Assembly: GCF_001661345.1 (NCBI RefSeq)
Contig: NW_017962929.1
Location: forward strand, 1-64,000
DNA length: 64,000 nt
DNA from: Ascoidea rubescens DSM 1968
Lineage: Eukaryota; Ascomycota; Saccharomycetes; Ascoideales; Ascoideaceae
Direction of reading: 5' to 3'
Under the pieces are notes generated by a model. It did not search any database, was not told where the DNA came from, and saw only the letters and a list, made by a program, of their open reading frames with translations. This document shows positions 40,737 through 52,300 of the stretch, piece by piece; the first letter of the stretch is position 1; every line of letters begins with the position of its first letter. The position numbers were made by a program, and so were the translations under genes.

Positions 40737-43538
40737 ATGAGATCTGATTTTAAATTCTCCAATCTTTTGGCAACAGTTTATCGACAAGGAAATCTTGTTT
40801 TCACTGAAGATGGAAAGACTCTATTAAGTCCTGTTGGAAATAGAGTTTCTGTTTTTGATTTGATAAATAATGCTTTCTTCACCTTTGAGTATCAGCATCG
40901 AAAAAATATTTCCAGAATAGCATTGAATAAACAATCAACCTTATTGCTATCTGTTGATCAAGATGGAAGAGCTATTTTGGTTAATTTCAAGTCGAGAACA
41001 GTTCTACATCATTTTAATTTTAAGAATTCAATTCAGGATTTAAAATTTTCTCCAGATGGTCATTATTTCGCTGTTGCAGTTGGCAGACTTATTCAAGTAT
41101 GGAAAACTCCAGATATAAATGAAGATCGTCAATTTGCTCCTTTTGTTCGTCACAGAGTTTACGCTGGTCATTACAATGATATATTATCCATAACATGGTC
41201 CAATGATTCCAGGTTTTTTCTAACAACATCAAAAGATATGACAAGTAGAATATATTCTTTGCATTCTGAAGACAAAAAAGCAGCAATAACCTTGTCTGGC
41301 CACAGAGATTATGTGATTGGTGCTTTTTTTGATAAGAATCAAGAAATTATATACACCATCAGTAAAGATGGTGCGCTTTTAAAATGGGAATATACTGCCA
41401 AACCAAGTGATGAGTCAAATTATACAGAAGATGAAGATGAAGTTGAAGATGAAGATGAGCATAATAGCGGTGGTAATAGTAGTATAAATGGTCAAAACAA
41501 TCAACAGAAACAAGATTTAACCAATAAAAAAATGAATTGGAGAATAACATCGAAAAATTACTTTTTTTCTGATTCTAAAGTAAAATGTGCAACTTATCAT
41601 TCTCAATCGGATATATTGGTTGTCGGTTTTAAAACTGGTGAATTTAGGATATACGAAGCATCTGAATTCATTTTGATACAGCAGCTTTCTATGGGTCAAA
41701 ATGCAATAAATAGTGTCAATGTAAATTCTTCTGGTGAATGGCTAGCATTTGGTTCTTCCACATTAGGTCAGCTATTGGTTTATGAGTGGAAGTCTGAATC
41801 TTATGTATTAAAACAGCAAGGCCACTTTGATTCAATGAATTGTGTTTGTTATTCTCATGATGGGTCAAAACTTGCAACAGCTTCAGATGATGGCAAAATC
41901 AAAATATGGGATGTTCAATCGGGGTTTTGCCTAAATACTTTTAGTGAACATACTAGTGCTGTTACTCAAATTCAATTCAGTAAAAAAGGAAATGTCCTCT
42001 TTTCGTCTTCTTTAGATGGAACTGTTAGAGCATGGGATATTATTCGTTACAGAAACTTTAGAACCTTCACCACCAATGATAGAGTTAAATTCACATCATT
42101 AGCTGTTGATCCCTCTGGAGAAGTTGTTTGTGCTGCCTCCGAAGATACATATGAAATATATGTTTGGTCAGTACAAACATCCCAAATATTGGAAACTTTA
42201 GCAGGTCATGAAGGTCCTGTGTCATACTTAGCATTTGGAAGTGAGAATTCTTCTGTTTTAGTGAGTGCAAGTTGGGATAAGACTATAAGAATTTGGAATA
42301 TATTTTCGAGATCTCAACAAGTTGAGCCTTTTCAACTATATGCTGATGTACTAGCATTAGCCATGAGACCTGATTCTAAACAGGTTGCAGTTTCCACAAT
42401 TGATGGCCAAATATCTTTTTGGGATATTGAAAATGCAAAACAAGTTGGAAATATTGATATTAAGAATGACGTTATTAGTGGGAGATATCTTGAAGATAGG
42501 TTCAATTCTAAAAATTCTGCTAGATCCAAGTATTTTTCAACAATAAACTACTCATTTGATGGGTCAGCTTTAGTGGCTGGCGGAATAAACAATTCAATAT
42601 GTTTATATGATATTAATAATGGGGTTTTATTAAGACGATTCAAAGTTTCTGAAAATATGAGTTTAAACGGTACTTTGAAGATGCTTAATAGTAGTAAAAT
42701 AACAGAAGCTGGAATCAGTATTGACTTGATTGATAGAGATGGTGAAAATTCAGATTTGGATGACAGAATAGATAATGCTTTGCCCGGATCCTCAAGAGGA
42801 GGTGCAGATCCATCACTAAGAAATGTTCGACCTGAAATTAGAGTGATGTCTATTCAATTTTCTCCTACCTCTAGTTCTTTTGCTGCTGCTTCAACTGAGG
42901 GATTACTTATTTACTCAATTGATTCCAAGGTTATATTTGATCCTTTTGATTTAGATATTAATATTACGTCGACTGAAATATTGAAACAGTTGAACGACAA
43001 AAAGTTTTTAATCGCTCTAGTAATGGCAATTCGTTTAAACGAAAACCACTTGATATTAAAGGTTTTTGAACACATTCCATTTAGTGATATCAGATTAATA
43101 TTGCAAGATTTTCCTGAAATATATCTTCCTAAGTTACTAAAATTTTTATCAGAGTTCACAATTGATTCTCAGCATATTGAATTTAACTTGACATGGTTGG
43201 TGGAAATACTCAATATTTATGGCAAATTCATTCACAACAATAAGTCTAAATATCAAAGCTCGTTGAGATTGATTCAAAGGTATATTGAAAGGACTGCGAG
43301 AAAAATAGTAGAAACATCTAAAAGAAGCCAATATTTATATGAATTTATTAGAACAACCAAATATAATAAGGATACAATCAAATTAAAAGAAGATGCCTTT
43401 AATTATGATGGAACCGCTGATGATGAATCTATCCACAGTGTAAATGAAAGTGATGAGGAAGGTGAATGGCTTGGTCCTGAATTAAATGCAAAAGCCAATA
43501 AAAATTATTTTTCTAACCTTGATTCAGATAGTGAATAA
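40737..43538 (+). CDS. PWP2: Pwp2/Utp1 WD40 subunit of the SSU processome (UtpB)
   Basis: 933 residues from the ATG at 40737, where MRSDFKFSNLLATVYRQGN matches the Pwp2 start; the frame is open upstream without an ATG. Two WD40 propellers fill about residues 10-690, with near-identical family stretches such as DGKTLLSPVGNRVSVFDL, VYEWKSESYVLKQQGHFDSM, SASWDKTIRIWNIFSRSQQ, and DDRIDNALPGS followed by RGG. The Utp12 C-terminal domain spans about 760-880 (LVMAIRLNENHLI, IEFNLTWLVEIL). The tail is acidic. An acidic Asp/Glu loop lies at about 41430-41465. It binds the 5' ETS of pre-rRNA in the nucleolus. Length is normal (923 in S. cerevisiae). Confidence 0.97.
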   Translation: MRSDFKFSNLLATVYRQGNLVFTEDGKTLLSPVGNRVSVFDLINNAFFTFEYQHRKNISRIALNKQSTLLLSVDQDGRAILVNFKSRTVLHHFNFKNSIQDLKFSPDGHYFAVAVGRLIQVWKTPDINEDRQFAPFVRHRVYAGHYNDILSITWSNDSRFFLTTSKDMTSRIYSLHSEDKKAAITLSGHRDYVIGAFFDKNQEIIYTISKDGALLKWEYTAKPSDESNYTEDEDEVEDEDEHNSGGNSSINGQNNQQKQDLTNKKMNWRITSKNYFFSDSKVKCATYHSQSDILVVGFKTGEFRIYEASEFILIQQLSMGQNAINSVNVNSSGEWLAFGSSTLGQLLVYEWKSESYVLKQQGHFDSMNCVCYSHDGSKLATASDDGKIKIWDVQSGFCLNTFSEHTSAVTQIQFSKKGNVLFSSSLDGTVRAWDIIRYRNFRTFTTNDRVKFTSLAVDPSGEVVCAASEDTYEIYVWSVQTSQILETLAGHEGPVSYLAFGSENSSVLVSASWDKTIRIWNIFSRSQQVEPFQLYADVLALAMRPDSKQVAVSTIDGQISFWDIENAKQVGNIDIKNDVISGRYLEDRFNSKNSARSKYFSTINYSFDGSALVAGGINNSICLYDINNGVLLRRFKVSENMSLNGTLKMLNSSKITEAGISIDLIDRDGENSDLDDRIDNALPGSSRGGADPSLRNVRPEIRVMSIQFSPTSSSFAAASTEGLLIYSIDSKVIFDPFDLDINITSTEILKQLNDKKFLIALVMAIRLNENHLILKVFEHIPFSDIRLILQDFPEIYLPKLLKFLSEFTIDSQHIEFNLTWLVEILNIYGKFIHNNKSKYQSSLRLIQRYIERTARKIVETSKRSQYLYEFIRTTKYNKDTIKLKEDAFNYDGTADDESIHSVNESDEEGEWLGPELNAKANKNYFSNLDSDSE

Positions 43539-43910
43539 ATCATAGAATTTTCTGTAGCAAAATCTATGTCATACCTTTTATAGAAGTTTATATACTATTG
43601 GTATTGATTTTAGGCTGCAGAGCAGGTTTACAGTTTTGCTGTCAAAATCAAGCTTGAACATGAACCCACACAAAATATCAAGTTCTGGTAGGCTTCAAGT
43701 GAAAGCGAATTTAATCGCTAATCGGCTTTGTTGATTATGAAGCTGGAAGTAGTGTCAAAAGCACAATACTGTAGAAAAATCAAATAATTGTTTAAAAGTG
43801 CTGATGTTTTTATTAGCACTATCAAGCTTGCTGCTCGTTATAATCAAGCTTTCCTTTCGTCATAAACTTCAAGATTAACTAAAATCAATTTTCTAAACAA
43901 ACCAAACAAG
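43539..43910. other. Spacer after PWP2
   Basis: 372 bases. 3' UTR of PWP2 and, probably, the former promoter of the pseudogene. No other gene seen. Confidence 0.4.
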
Positions 43911-45850
43911 ATGGGCGATACAAATGATCAAAAAGTAATCAATACTTTTGCAAAAATAATGCAGAACTCTACAGAGAACATATATAATATAATCCCAGCT
44001 CATAGAAAGAGCTCGAGAGTTTATGATGGTCCCACCAAAAAAAGAAAAAACAATTCAATATGAAATTGTATCAAACTGATAATCTATCAAGAGATTCAAA
44101 CGAAAACTCTCCAGCAAAAACAGCTTTATTTGCAATGTTGCCCAATCCCAACGAGATCATGCTACCAGTTGAGGACACAAAAATTGACAGCAAATCAAAT
44201 GCTGATGATATAAACAATGATGCAGACGAATTAGAGGTACCAACAAGCATTTATGGGTTAACATCATTGGAGACACCATCGAGTTCAATGAGACTATCAA
44301 AAGAAACATTAGCACAGGCAAAACTATCAAAAGCGAAACCATCACAAATAACACTCTCAAACTCATAGTGCTACAACGATATCATTAACCATCTCCATGA
44401 ACTTTTACCAGAATCTACTTCTATTGAAATTGATGATTCAACCATAATTAACAATTCGTGCAAACAATTAAAATCTGTGCTAAGATCTGAAATACATGAT
44501 AACAACAACGATACATTTCAAGCAATTAAAAGATTTGAGAACTCCAAAATCATATCGAGCATGATTTGATGGCAAAACTTGGAAGCCTTTGTTTTATTCT
44601 TGAATTGGGCTTGTTTGATGATATTACTTATCATCCTTATTTCAAACTGAGCGATAAAAACAATTATGTTTGTGATGGTTGTTTTAAAGATAATTATAGA
44701 TAACGAGCTTATCATGTTGCTAATTGGGGTTAAAATAGGTGATCCAATAAAGAGGATGTTTCAATACATTCAATAGCAACATGTTATTTCCTCATCAGAT
44801 GATGTTGCAACAAGATACAATCTCCAGTTTGTTGACCATCAAATCGCATTAAAAATTCTTAAGACAGCTGCTGCTTATATCGCACTTTCAAACCGTAATT
44901 GATTTATGTTTTTTGATCACTTCGAAACTGTTTTGCTACAGATCCACCCCATTGATAAATTAAAAATAAAATCAAATATCATCAATTTCTCAGAATTCAA
45001 TTCTTTCAAATTCGACTGTTTTATAGTAAATCGATCTTCCAAGGTAAGCTTATCAATTTTATTAGCCTGGTGTTTATCTCAAAACAACCATTGTAAAATT
45101 GATGGCGAATCTTCATTAAAAGAGATACAATATAACAAAAACAGAGAATGGTTACAAATTATCAAATTCAATTCTTATTATTATTCCAATTGCAAATACC
45201 AATCCAATGAAAATGCAGATTTTACGAAAATTCCAAAAAATATCATCTAATGAAGTGAGATTTATCAAATTTTCTGCTCTGACCAAATACTGGTCGCAAA
45301 TATTTGAAACCTCGAATTCGTTTCATCCCAGTTTGGAATAATCACAGACATTGATCAGGAAGTGATTAAAGTGTATGATCCCCAATACATACCTTTTGAT
45401 AATCTTGTAAGTATAAAAATGAGAAAAAATGCAATTCAAACATTCGAAAGCTTTTATAAAATATATTTAAAGAAATTTATTATTGAATTAGAAATCTATA
45501 ATCGAATGAAAGATAACCAAGCCAAATTTCTTCCTAAATTATTTTGTCATGGTTTTCTTGATGGTTCGCATACATTTAACACTAAAGTTTATAAAATGTT
45601 TAGACCCTTCATTTTGATGGAATATTTAAAACATGACAAAAACTTCATCAAAAATGGTAATGTTAAAGAAATACTTGCTAAAGAACTAGAAATCCTAGAA
45701 GAATTTCATAAACAAAATGTCATTTTAGAGGATATAAAACTCTCAAATATTATCATAAATTTAGCTTCAAATGGAGAGCTCTCAAAAAAATTTTCATTGA
45801 TTTTGGATTTTTCAAATATTTCGATGGCCTCCAATAATATTTTATCTTAA
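43911..45850 (+). pseudogene. Decayed kinase-like gene
   Basis: An ATG at 43911 opens MGDTNDQKVINTFAKIMQN and runs 50 codons with a Lys/Arg patch (PTKKRKNNS) to a stop. The coding look then resumes in another frame at 44060-44368 and stays mainly in that frame at 44906-45250 and 45362-45850, with at least five in-frame stops and a probable frameshift between about 44360 and 44905. The last part reads ITDIDQEVIKVYDP, FILMEYL, then ILEDIKLSNIIIN and LILDFSNIS. These resemble the protein-kinase hinge, catalytic loop (HxDxKxxN, with Glu for His) and DFG (DFS) elements, so a FunK1-like or other atypical kinase ancestor is likely. It does not look functional. No intact copy lies in the window. Confidence 0.6.
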
Positions 45851-46033
45851 ATACTGATTCAAAAGATAAAGTTACAGTCCCTTTAAAGTTAATAGACATT
45901 AATGCTCTCAGAAATGTCTTTGGATTCAAAATATCCCTTATCTCAGCAAACTCAGTTATCAAAAAAAAGGAAATTGTGTTATAAAATCTCCTCAGAATAC
46001 TGTTTTTTTCTTTTATATATAACAACAATAAAA

Positions 46034-49000
46034 TTATTTCCAGTTTGGTTGGTTTAAGTTTTCCGATACATCTCCAAACACTTGGTATTTTTCACCTTTT
46101 TTGTACGCATTCAAATAATCGGGAAAAATACTATTTAGGTTGTGTTTGATTGAATTCATGTATTTAACAATCACATCTTCATTACCATTATCATACTGAT
46201 TAAATGAATCGCTGATATCAGAATTCAAACTAAGATGAGTATCATCACTGTCATAAAATCTTTGAATATTCGATGTCATAAGGTTTGAATTTTGTGACCG
46301 ATTATTATTTCTAGTGATCTGTAGCTTTTTCCTATGGATTCCAATTGATTCATATTTTCTATAAATTTTCATTATTTTTATCAAATATGAATTTAGATCT
46401 GCTTCACTGACTTGAACTTTTCCGCTATTTGATTTCATATTCGCAGTAACATTCACGCTCTCTGGGTTTAAAATGGATTCTTCCAAATTCAATAATGTTA
46501 TCTTGAATACATTTGACTTTATTTTTAAATCAAAAAATCGATTCGAATTATTAACAAAATCAACCACCAAATCATAAATATTACTTGAATCGAGCGATGT
46601 ACTTTCATTTGAACTTTGGGAATTACAACAAACTAGCTTGTTTAATCTGGTTTTGATGGCTTGATAGTTACTTCTTTTAAAAATTATTCCCAATACCCTT
46701 AGCAATATGCACATAGTATAATTTAACTCAAAATGTATTTTATCTGATAAAAATATGAAATAAGAGTTGTTATTTATTTTTAATATATCTTCAATAATTT
46801 TCAAGCAATGGTATATCATCGAGTTTACCGATAACTTGTCAGCAAAAAGTAAAACTAGATCAATAAGATTTAAAGAGGGGTCCCGATCGTTCAAGTTTTC
46901 AGTTAATGATGGAGACACAAAACAAGTGGAAAATGAGTTTGTAAATTCAAAGTCACTATTTTTATCACTTTGGCCGTCGGTTGAAATATAGCAGTTATTT
47001 TTAATCCTATTTTTATTACCATTGTTGAAGCTATTTGCGCTCTCAGAATAATAATTAGACGACGATACTTTTTGATTCAAAAACAACCTTTCAATAAAGC
47101 TGGCATTCTTCTTGAAGTTCCAGCTGTATAGAACTAATAGATATCCAAAATGATAACCAAACTCAACAAATTGAACAGTAGGTTGCTCAAAAAGATAACC
47201 CCATTGAAGAGACCAGTTTTTGAGATCCTCCTTCACTTTTAAAAAGTCTTTTTTCAAATTAAAGTCATGTTTCAGCTTTTGATCTGGCTTTCCCAAATTT
47301 TTACCATTAAAACCAGTAGGAGAAAGCAAAGTGGTGTCAATTTCGTTGCCGGCACTATCAAATAAATTCTCGGCTTTATTAATTGGACCTCCAGAGTTGG
47401 TACCACTGTTATAATTAAAAATCTCATTTGAGGTTTCGAGATAATTATATATTATGAGTTGGAGAGATGTCTCCCCGACCATTCGACCATCAAAATTGGT
47501 CGAGAGAGATAATTCTAGTGATTTTCGAACTTGATTTAATCTGATTTCATCAAGGATACACATTCTTCCACTATGAATACAACTAACTAAATGGATAAAG
47601 CATAGGTGGTTCCATAAACGATATAATGTGAGCTCTTCAAACTCGTTTTCATCCGCAAAATTGGACATGGACGAAAAGTATTGCAGTTTATTATTTGCAA
47701 GTTGAGAGTAACTAGAGCCTTTCAAATACTCACCTTTGAGAAAACTGTTGTTATAGTTGATGATGGTTAACATATGCTTCAACGCTAGCCCACTTAATAT
47801 CCAGCTATCAAAGATCAAAATACCATTGGTACTTAAACTTGAACCATAAATTGACAAAATTACTAGCGCTCTAATAAATTGAATGTCATTTGGTAATTCT
47901 AACAAGGACTTATTCAAATCAATTTTAATTTTATGTAAAAGAATTTTGTAAATTTTGGATTTTAGTAACGGATTTGAGAATTTCAAAGCCAAGCAGCAAC
48001 AAACAGTTAGTAACAATGATGACGATGAGTTATTTAAAATGATGTCGATAATTTTTGAGGTTGATAATTTTTCCGAAAACGATAACCATCTCCCATATCT
48101 ATTTCTAAAATCATTCATAAGAGATAATGCTTCAGACTGTGTGACAATTCCAGATGAAATGATATCTTTATCAATCTTTGAGTTATTTTTGTTGGCATTC
48201 AGACTGTCGTCTCTACCAGTCTTATGATTGAAAAGCTGGAAAATCGATAATGGCAAATCTCTTGGTTCAACAATCTGAGATATAATATTATAAGGAGACG
48301 TTAAAAAACAAGAAGAATAGCTAGTAAAGGACCTCACATTGTGCAAATATTGGTCAGGCTGTATATCATATATATCAGTATTATCTGAAAACAAACTGGC
48401 AAAAATGTTTGATGACTTTTGTTTGTGAGTTTGAGAAGCTATCGCAGTTGTGTTATAAGCATTGGTATTGCTGGAATTAGTTTCCAGATCATTTCTCAAA
48501 TCATTTCTCAAATCATTTCTCAAATCATTTCTCAAATCATTTCTCAAATCATTTCTCAAATCATCAGAACAGTTGCTATTGATATTATTACTTCTATTGC
48601 CAGTAGCAGTAGTGGTGATATTGATTGAATTGTTATTGTAATTGTTATTAGAGCTTTTAGTTAATTGAAGTACACTCAAGATTTGATTTAGCTGAGTCTG
48701 AAGTGACTCCAACTTTTCTTCAATGCGTACAGCACTGGAGGAATTGATATTATTCAAATTGGAGGATAAAAAGAGAGGATTAGAGATAGCTGTATTTAAG
48801 TCTGATTTCATAGCAGAATTTGTGACTGAAGATAGACTTGAATTATTCTCACTGACTCTTGAAATATTTTCGGATCCATTTAAAAATGCCTCTTCTTCAA
48901 AGCTACAAGTTGTTCCCAAGGATTGGCATCTTTGACATCCAACTGAATTGGAGGGAAAGCACCTAGTTTTCTGACGACGACAGGCTTTGCAAGCTCTTGA

Positions 49001-49336
49001 AGCTCTTGTTGCATGAACATGGATTTTTCTAACAGACTGGTAGGAACTGTGGGATTGAAGTTGAGGTTCAGATTCAGATTGGGTCTGATGTGGAAAGCTT
49101 TGTGATACAGGGGAATAGAGTGGTATAACAAGAGGTCTTTTGTTAGCTGTGGAAGATGCATCCTTTTCGCTGTTCTTTCTTTTCTTGTGAGAAGTATAAC
49201 CAATCAATTTGTTATTAATGGGTTCATCAGTGATTCTACTAGTAGCGTCATTTCTTTCAGTGTGCATTTCCATATCTCTATTGTTATCATTGTCATTACT
49301 GTTGGTATTTTGATCGTTTTCAGCACTTTCATTCAT
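46034..49336 (-). CDS. Zn2Cys6 fungal transcription factor
   Basis: 1100 residues. The binuclear zinc cluster is at Cys116, 119, 126, 134, 137 and 144 (C-x2-C-x6-C-x7-C-x2-C-x6-C), preceded by basic residues. A coiled-coil-like LESLQTQLNQILSVLQL follows (about 210-226), which would aid dimerisation. Then come Asn-rich linkers and a run of NDLR repeats. The middle domain (about 370-700) carries VTQSEALSLMNDFRNRYGRW, LLLTVCCCLALKFSNPLL and FDSWILSGLALKHMLTIINY, as in fungal regulators of the War1/Leu3-like class. Which one cannot be said. The C-terminus is Asn/Ser/Asp-rich. It is probably nuclear, with unknown inducer and targets. Confidence 0.82.
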   Translation of the reverse strand: MNESAENDQNTNSNDNDNNRDMEMHTERNDATSRITDEPINNKLIGYTSHKKRKNSEKDASSTANKRPLVIPLYSPVSQSFPHQTQSESEPQLQSHSSYQSVRKIHVHATRASRACKACRRQKTRCFPSNSVGCQRCQSLGTTCSFEEEAFLNGSENISRVSENNSSLSSVTNSAMKSDLNTAISNPLFLSSNLNNINSSSAVRIEEKLESLQTQLNQILSVLQLTKSSNNNYNNNSINITTTATGNRSNNINSNCSDDLRNDLRNDLRNDLRNDLRNDLRNDLETNSSNTNAYNTTAIASQTHKQKSSNIFASLFSDNTDIYDIQPDQYLHNVRSFTSYSSCFLTSPYNIISQIVEPRDLPLSIFQLFNHKTGRDDSLNANKNNSKIDKDIISSGIVTQSEALSLMNDFRNRYGRWLSFSEKLSTSKIIDIILNNSSSSLLLTVCCCLALKFSNPLLKSKIYKILLHKIKIDLNKSLLELPNDIQFIRALVILSIYGSSLSTNGILIFDSWILSGLALKHMLTIINYNNSFLKGEYLKGSSYSQLANNKLQYFSSMSNFADENEFEELTLYRLWNHLCFIHLVSCIHSGRMCILDEIRLNQVRKSLELSLSTNFDGRMVGETSLQLIIYNYLETSNEIFNYNSGTNSGGPINKAENLFDSAGNEIDTTLLSPTGFNGKNLGKPDQKLKHDFNLKKDFLKVKEDLKNWSLQWGYLFEQPTVQFVEFGYHFGYLLVLYSWNFKKNASFIERLFLNQKVSSSNYYSESANSFNNGNKNRIKNNCYISTDGQSDKNSDFEFTNSFSTCFVSPSLTENLNDRDPSLNLIDLVLLFADKLSVNSMIYHCLKIIEDILKINNNSYFIFLSDKIHFELNYTMCILLRVLGIIFKRSNYQAIKTRLNKLVCCNSQSSNESTSLDSSNIYDLVVDFVNNSNRFFDLKIKSNVFKITLLNLEESILNPESVNVTANMKSNSGKVQVSEADLNSYLIKIMKIYRKYESIGIHRKKLQITRNNNRSQNSNLMTSNIQRFYDSDDTHLSLNSDISDSFNQYDNGNEDVIVKYMNSIKHNLNSIFPDYLNAYKKGEKYQVFGDVSENLNQPNWK
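48490..48562. repeat. 12-bp tandem repeat inside the Zn2Cys6 gene
   Basis: About six copies of a 12-base unit (ATTTCTCAAATC phase) encoding Asn-Asp-Leu-Arg on the minus strand. The units are nearly perfect, so copy number is likely to vary between strains. They lie between the zinc cluster and the middle domain. Confidence 0.9.
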
Positions 49337-49440
49337 TTTTCACCACTAAACTTGATCTGATATATCGCTTGACCGAAGAAGAAGCCTAAAGCAATTGCTC
49401 GCCAACAAACAGGTATTATCTGAAAGATATTGCGCCTTAC

Positions 49441-49535
49441 ACCAGCCAAAGATTTAAAAATCTATAGCATTGTTTGAAACAGAGATCATAAAGTGATGAA
49501 GCGAAAATTGCTATCTTGAAGAACCTTTAAAAAAT
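49441..49535. repeat. 95-bp direct repeat, copy 2
   Basis: Same as bases 1-95 and in the same orientation. It lies about 105 bases upstream of the Zn2Cys6 gene's start codon. Confidence 0.9.
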
Positions 49536-51902
49536 ACAGCTCAAACGACTCAATGCAGCTATTTGCCGAAATGTGAGACACGACTTGTTCAAAACAAACA
49601 GAGTTTTGAGATTTGAAGTGCTTTGAAATAAAGAGAAAGAGAAATAATAATCACAAACAGTTGGGTAGGTTTTGGAGATGTGCTTTCTTGAAATCAATAG
49701 TGATTATTTGCTAGAGCATTGGGCAAATGCAATAGAAACAGAAGACTCCCTCCAAAGTCACCAACTATGCTTGATCAAAATAGGTTGCAATCAGAAAATG
49801 AAAAGGCGATAACTCTCACCATTTTACAAGAAATAAAAGCAAGATTTACAAAGAAATGCTTTATATTCATTAACTATGGATCACTAGAACAGCTGGATGA
49901 TGTTTTATTCTAAAAGATTAAAAGGGAGTTGGTGCCTATAAAGTATTTTATAAAAGCAATTTGGTGCCATAAGATTTGCAAGCTTACTGAGACAAGTTTA
50001 AATTTTATTGATTTTAGATAATATTATAGATGATCTGAAATTGGGGAAAACTAGCAATGAAACCTTTCTATTTTCAGGAAATATTTTTCTTAATTTGAGA
50101 AATTTTACATTAAGTCTTTAGAAACAGGCCCGATAGTTGGTAGTTTATGCTTTCAACGAAGGTTTGCGATATCAGAATTTCAAAAATTTACTATTTACTT
50201 CAATATGTCAGCTCTTAATTGTTTTAGTTTTAAATTAATACTTTGCATTTTATTAATTTTTTTTGCTTTTGGAATGTAAGGATTTTGGTGAAATTTCCTG
50301 CAGAAAATTTTTAAAAATCAATAAAAGAATTTAGCAAAATATTACAAGGAAAAAATGCTATAGAAAATTCGTTAAGAAGTGAAAGTATTTTGAGCAAATG
50401 ATCGCCTAATTTCGCGATACATGGAAATTTTTTTGGTTCACATAAATTTGTTTTCATAAGAAGCTGGAAATTTTTTTGGGAATCATTTTGGGTTAATATG
50501 ATCGCTCAACTTTAAACGATTTTTTAACATAAAAATTCATAAAAAACTGCTTAATTTCAATTCTTAAAAAAATTGATTAATTTCTGAATTTCAGTTTATT
50601 GCAATTTTGATCGTTTTTAATTTTAGATTTTGGATTAACTGCTATCTTGTTTCTTAAAATGATTTTTGTGACTTAGGGAAAAATCAATCTATTTAATAAA
50701 ACTCTACTTATTACTCCTGTTCTTTAACAACATTTATTACTATTAGTACATTTCTGTGTTTTCTTTTTTGGGCTTTCTTGGGGTTAATTTGATTTTCATG
50801 ACACGAATTTTTTTAGAAAACATTTTATAAATTATTGACTTTTTTAATAGTCAAGGTTTTTAACGTTTTTGAAATTTAGAAGGAAAAGGAATAAGACAAA
50901 CATTTATTCTTTCAATTTTATTTTGTTAAATTGAATTTCTAATAGATTCAGATTGTCTATTACAGAACTTTAGCTTCAAGATTATTATCTTCTTTTGCTA
51001 CTGTACTTTATCAGCTTCAGATAGTTTTTATTTCAAAACAACAAGTCTTAAAAATATTATAATTTCAAATTGATTGGACATATTGTTATAAACCAGACTC
51101 AATACTGAAAGTGAAGTGTGCATTCTATTCATTTTAATGAAATACTTGTGAAATTTCTCTTTGAATTATTCACTTTTTAATTGAATTTGATGAAATAATT
51201 GTACTGTAATTTATTAAGATAAAATGAATAAATATTTATCTTCAATAATGCTTATTGCACTGAAAGAAACTGTTTTCATAGTCAATTTTGATATTAAAAG
51301 GAAAAACTTTCAACTATGAAAGTTTCCAATGGCTTCTGCAAACAATGATAAAATAAAAATCGTGCAATGAAGGTGAATTTCACATAAGAAGTTTTTATCT
51401 AGAGGAAACATTTGGTATTTATATAAATCTACAATTTAAAGATAAAAGTGGCATTAAACTTGAAAATATATTGTGGTTATTGTGGTTATTGTGTTTACTG
51501 TTGAATTTAGTTTGATTTTTTCACTACAAGTGTTTTTCGAATTGTCTGTCAGTTTGATTTTGCTCTTATTTTGCTTTTATCTTGCTTTCACGACATGAAA
51601 AAATTCACTGGATTTGCAATGATTATGACTAAACATTTCCAGTGAATGTCATTTTTAATTAATTATTATCTTTTGCCTCAAAATTTAAGTTCAGTTGGTT
51701 ACAGCTTTTTAATATACCCATTTTAAACGATTTTTATTGATTGTTTGAAAAAATTAACATCATAATGATATTTTCATACTGTAAAAATCACGAATATTAT
51801 CGATTGGTTAACTACTACAACCATTGGTTTACAAATGCAGCCATCAACCAAAGTCAGCAATGACAAATAATTGAATTTCAAAAAGATGTTTTTTTTTTTT
51901 TT

Positions 51903-52154
51903 TTAAGTTTTGTATTTGGTTTTTAATACAAACTCCATTTTCATACTTTGAGCGTTTTCAACGTACCAAAAACCAGCAGAATTTGGTGTGGATGAGGAAG
52001 CAGTTCCGGAAAATACAGCACGGACACGATTTCCGAATGCTCTGTTTGTAAAGTACACGGCCGTATCCGACGCCGCTCTCCGTGCTTTTTGAAAACACGG
52101 CGATGTTTGGAAAAAAGTAAACACTACAATTTCGGTTTTATAAAGTAAAATCAT
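51903..52154 (-). CDS. Small open frame of unusual composition, unidentified
   Basis: 83 codons from an ATG at about 52154 to a stop at 51903, inside DNA that is otherwise extremely AT-rich. The middle (about 51950-52100) is much more GC-rich and encodes a balanced peptide with segments such as AVYFTNRAFGNRVRAVFSG and GFWYVENAQSMKMEFVLK, more like a fragment of a larger folded protein than chance. I recognise no family. It may be a fragment of a foreign or decayed gene. Confidence 0.3.
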   Translation of the reverse strand: MILLYKTEIVVFTFFQTSPCFQKARRAASDTAVYFTNRAFGNRVRAVFSGTASSSTPNSAGFWYVENAQSMKMEFVLKTKYKT

Positions 52155-52300
52155 TTATTGAGAACGAAAAGATAAAAGGGTTCAAATTTTCATTTGAAAG
52201 AGAAGTTTTTAAAAAGCAAAGATAATTGTGGTTAATTAGCATCCAGAAAAGCATCCAGAAGACCATTCAGCAAAGCGACACAGCGTTGCGCTTTGCACTT

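Larger units (their letters stand above)
49337..52300. other. AT-rich gene desert, part 1
   Basis: About 3 kb. The first 100 bases are the promoter of the Zn2Cys6 gene. From 49536 I find no credible gene. The DNA is dominated by A and T tracts with many ATTT/AAAT strings. One short open frame of different composition lies at 51903-52154 (own entry). Confidence 0.5.

Noticed and set aside
46034-49336. Assignment of the Zn2Cys6 protein to a named regulator such as War1
   Set aside because: The zinc cluster and middle domain fit the class only. I could not single out one orthologue.
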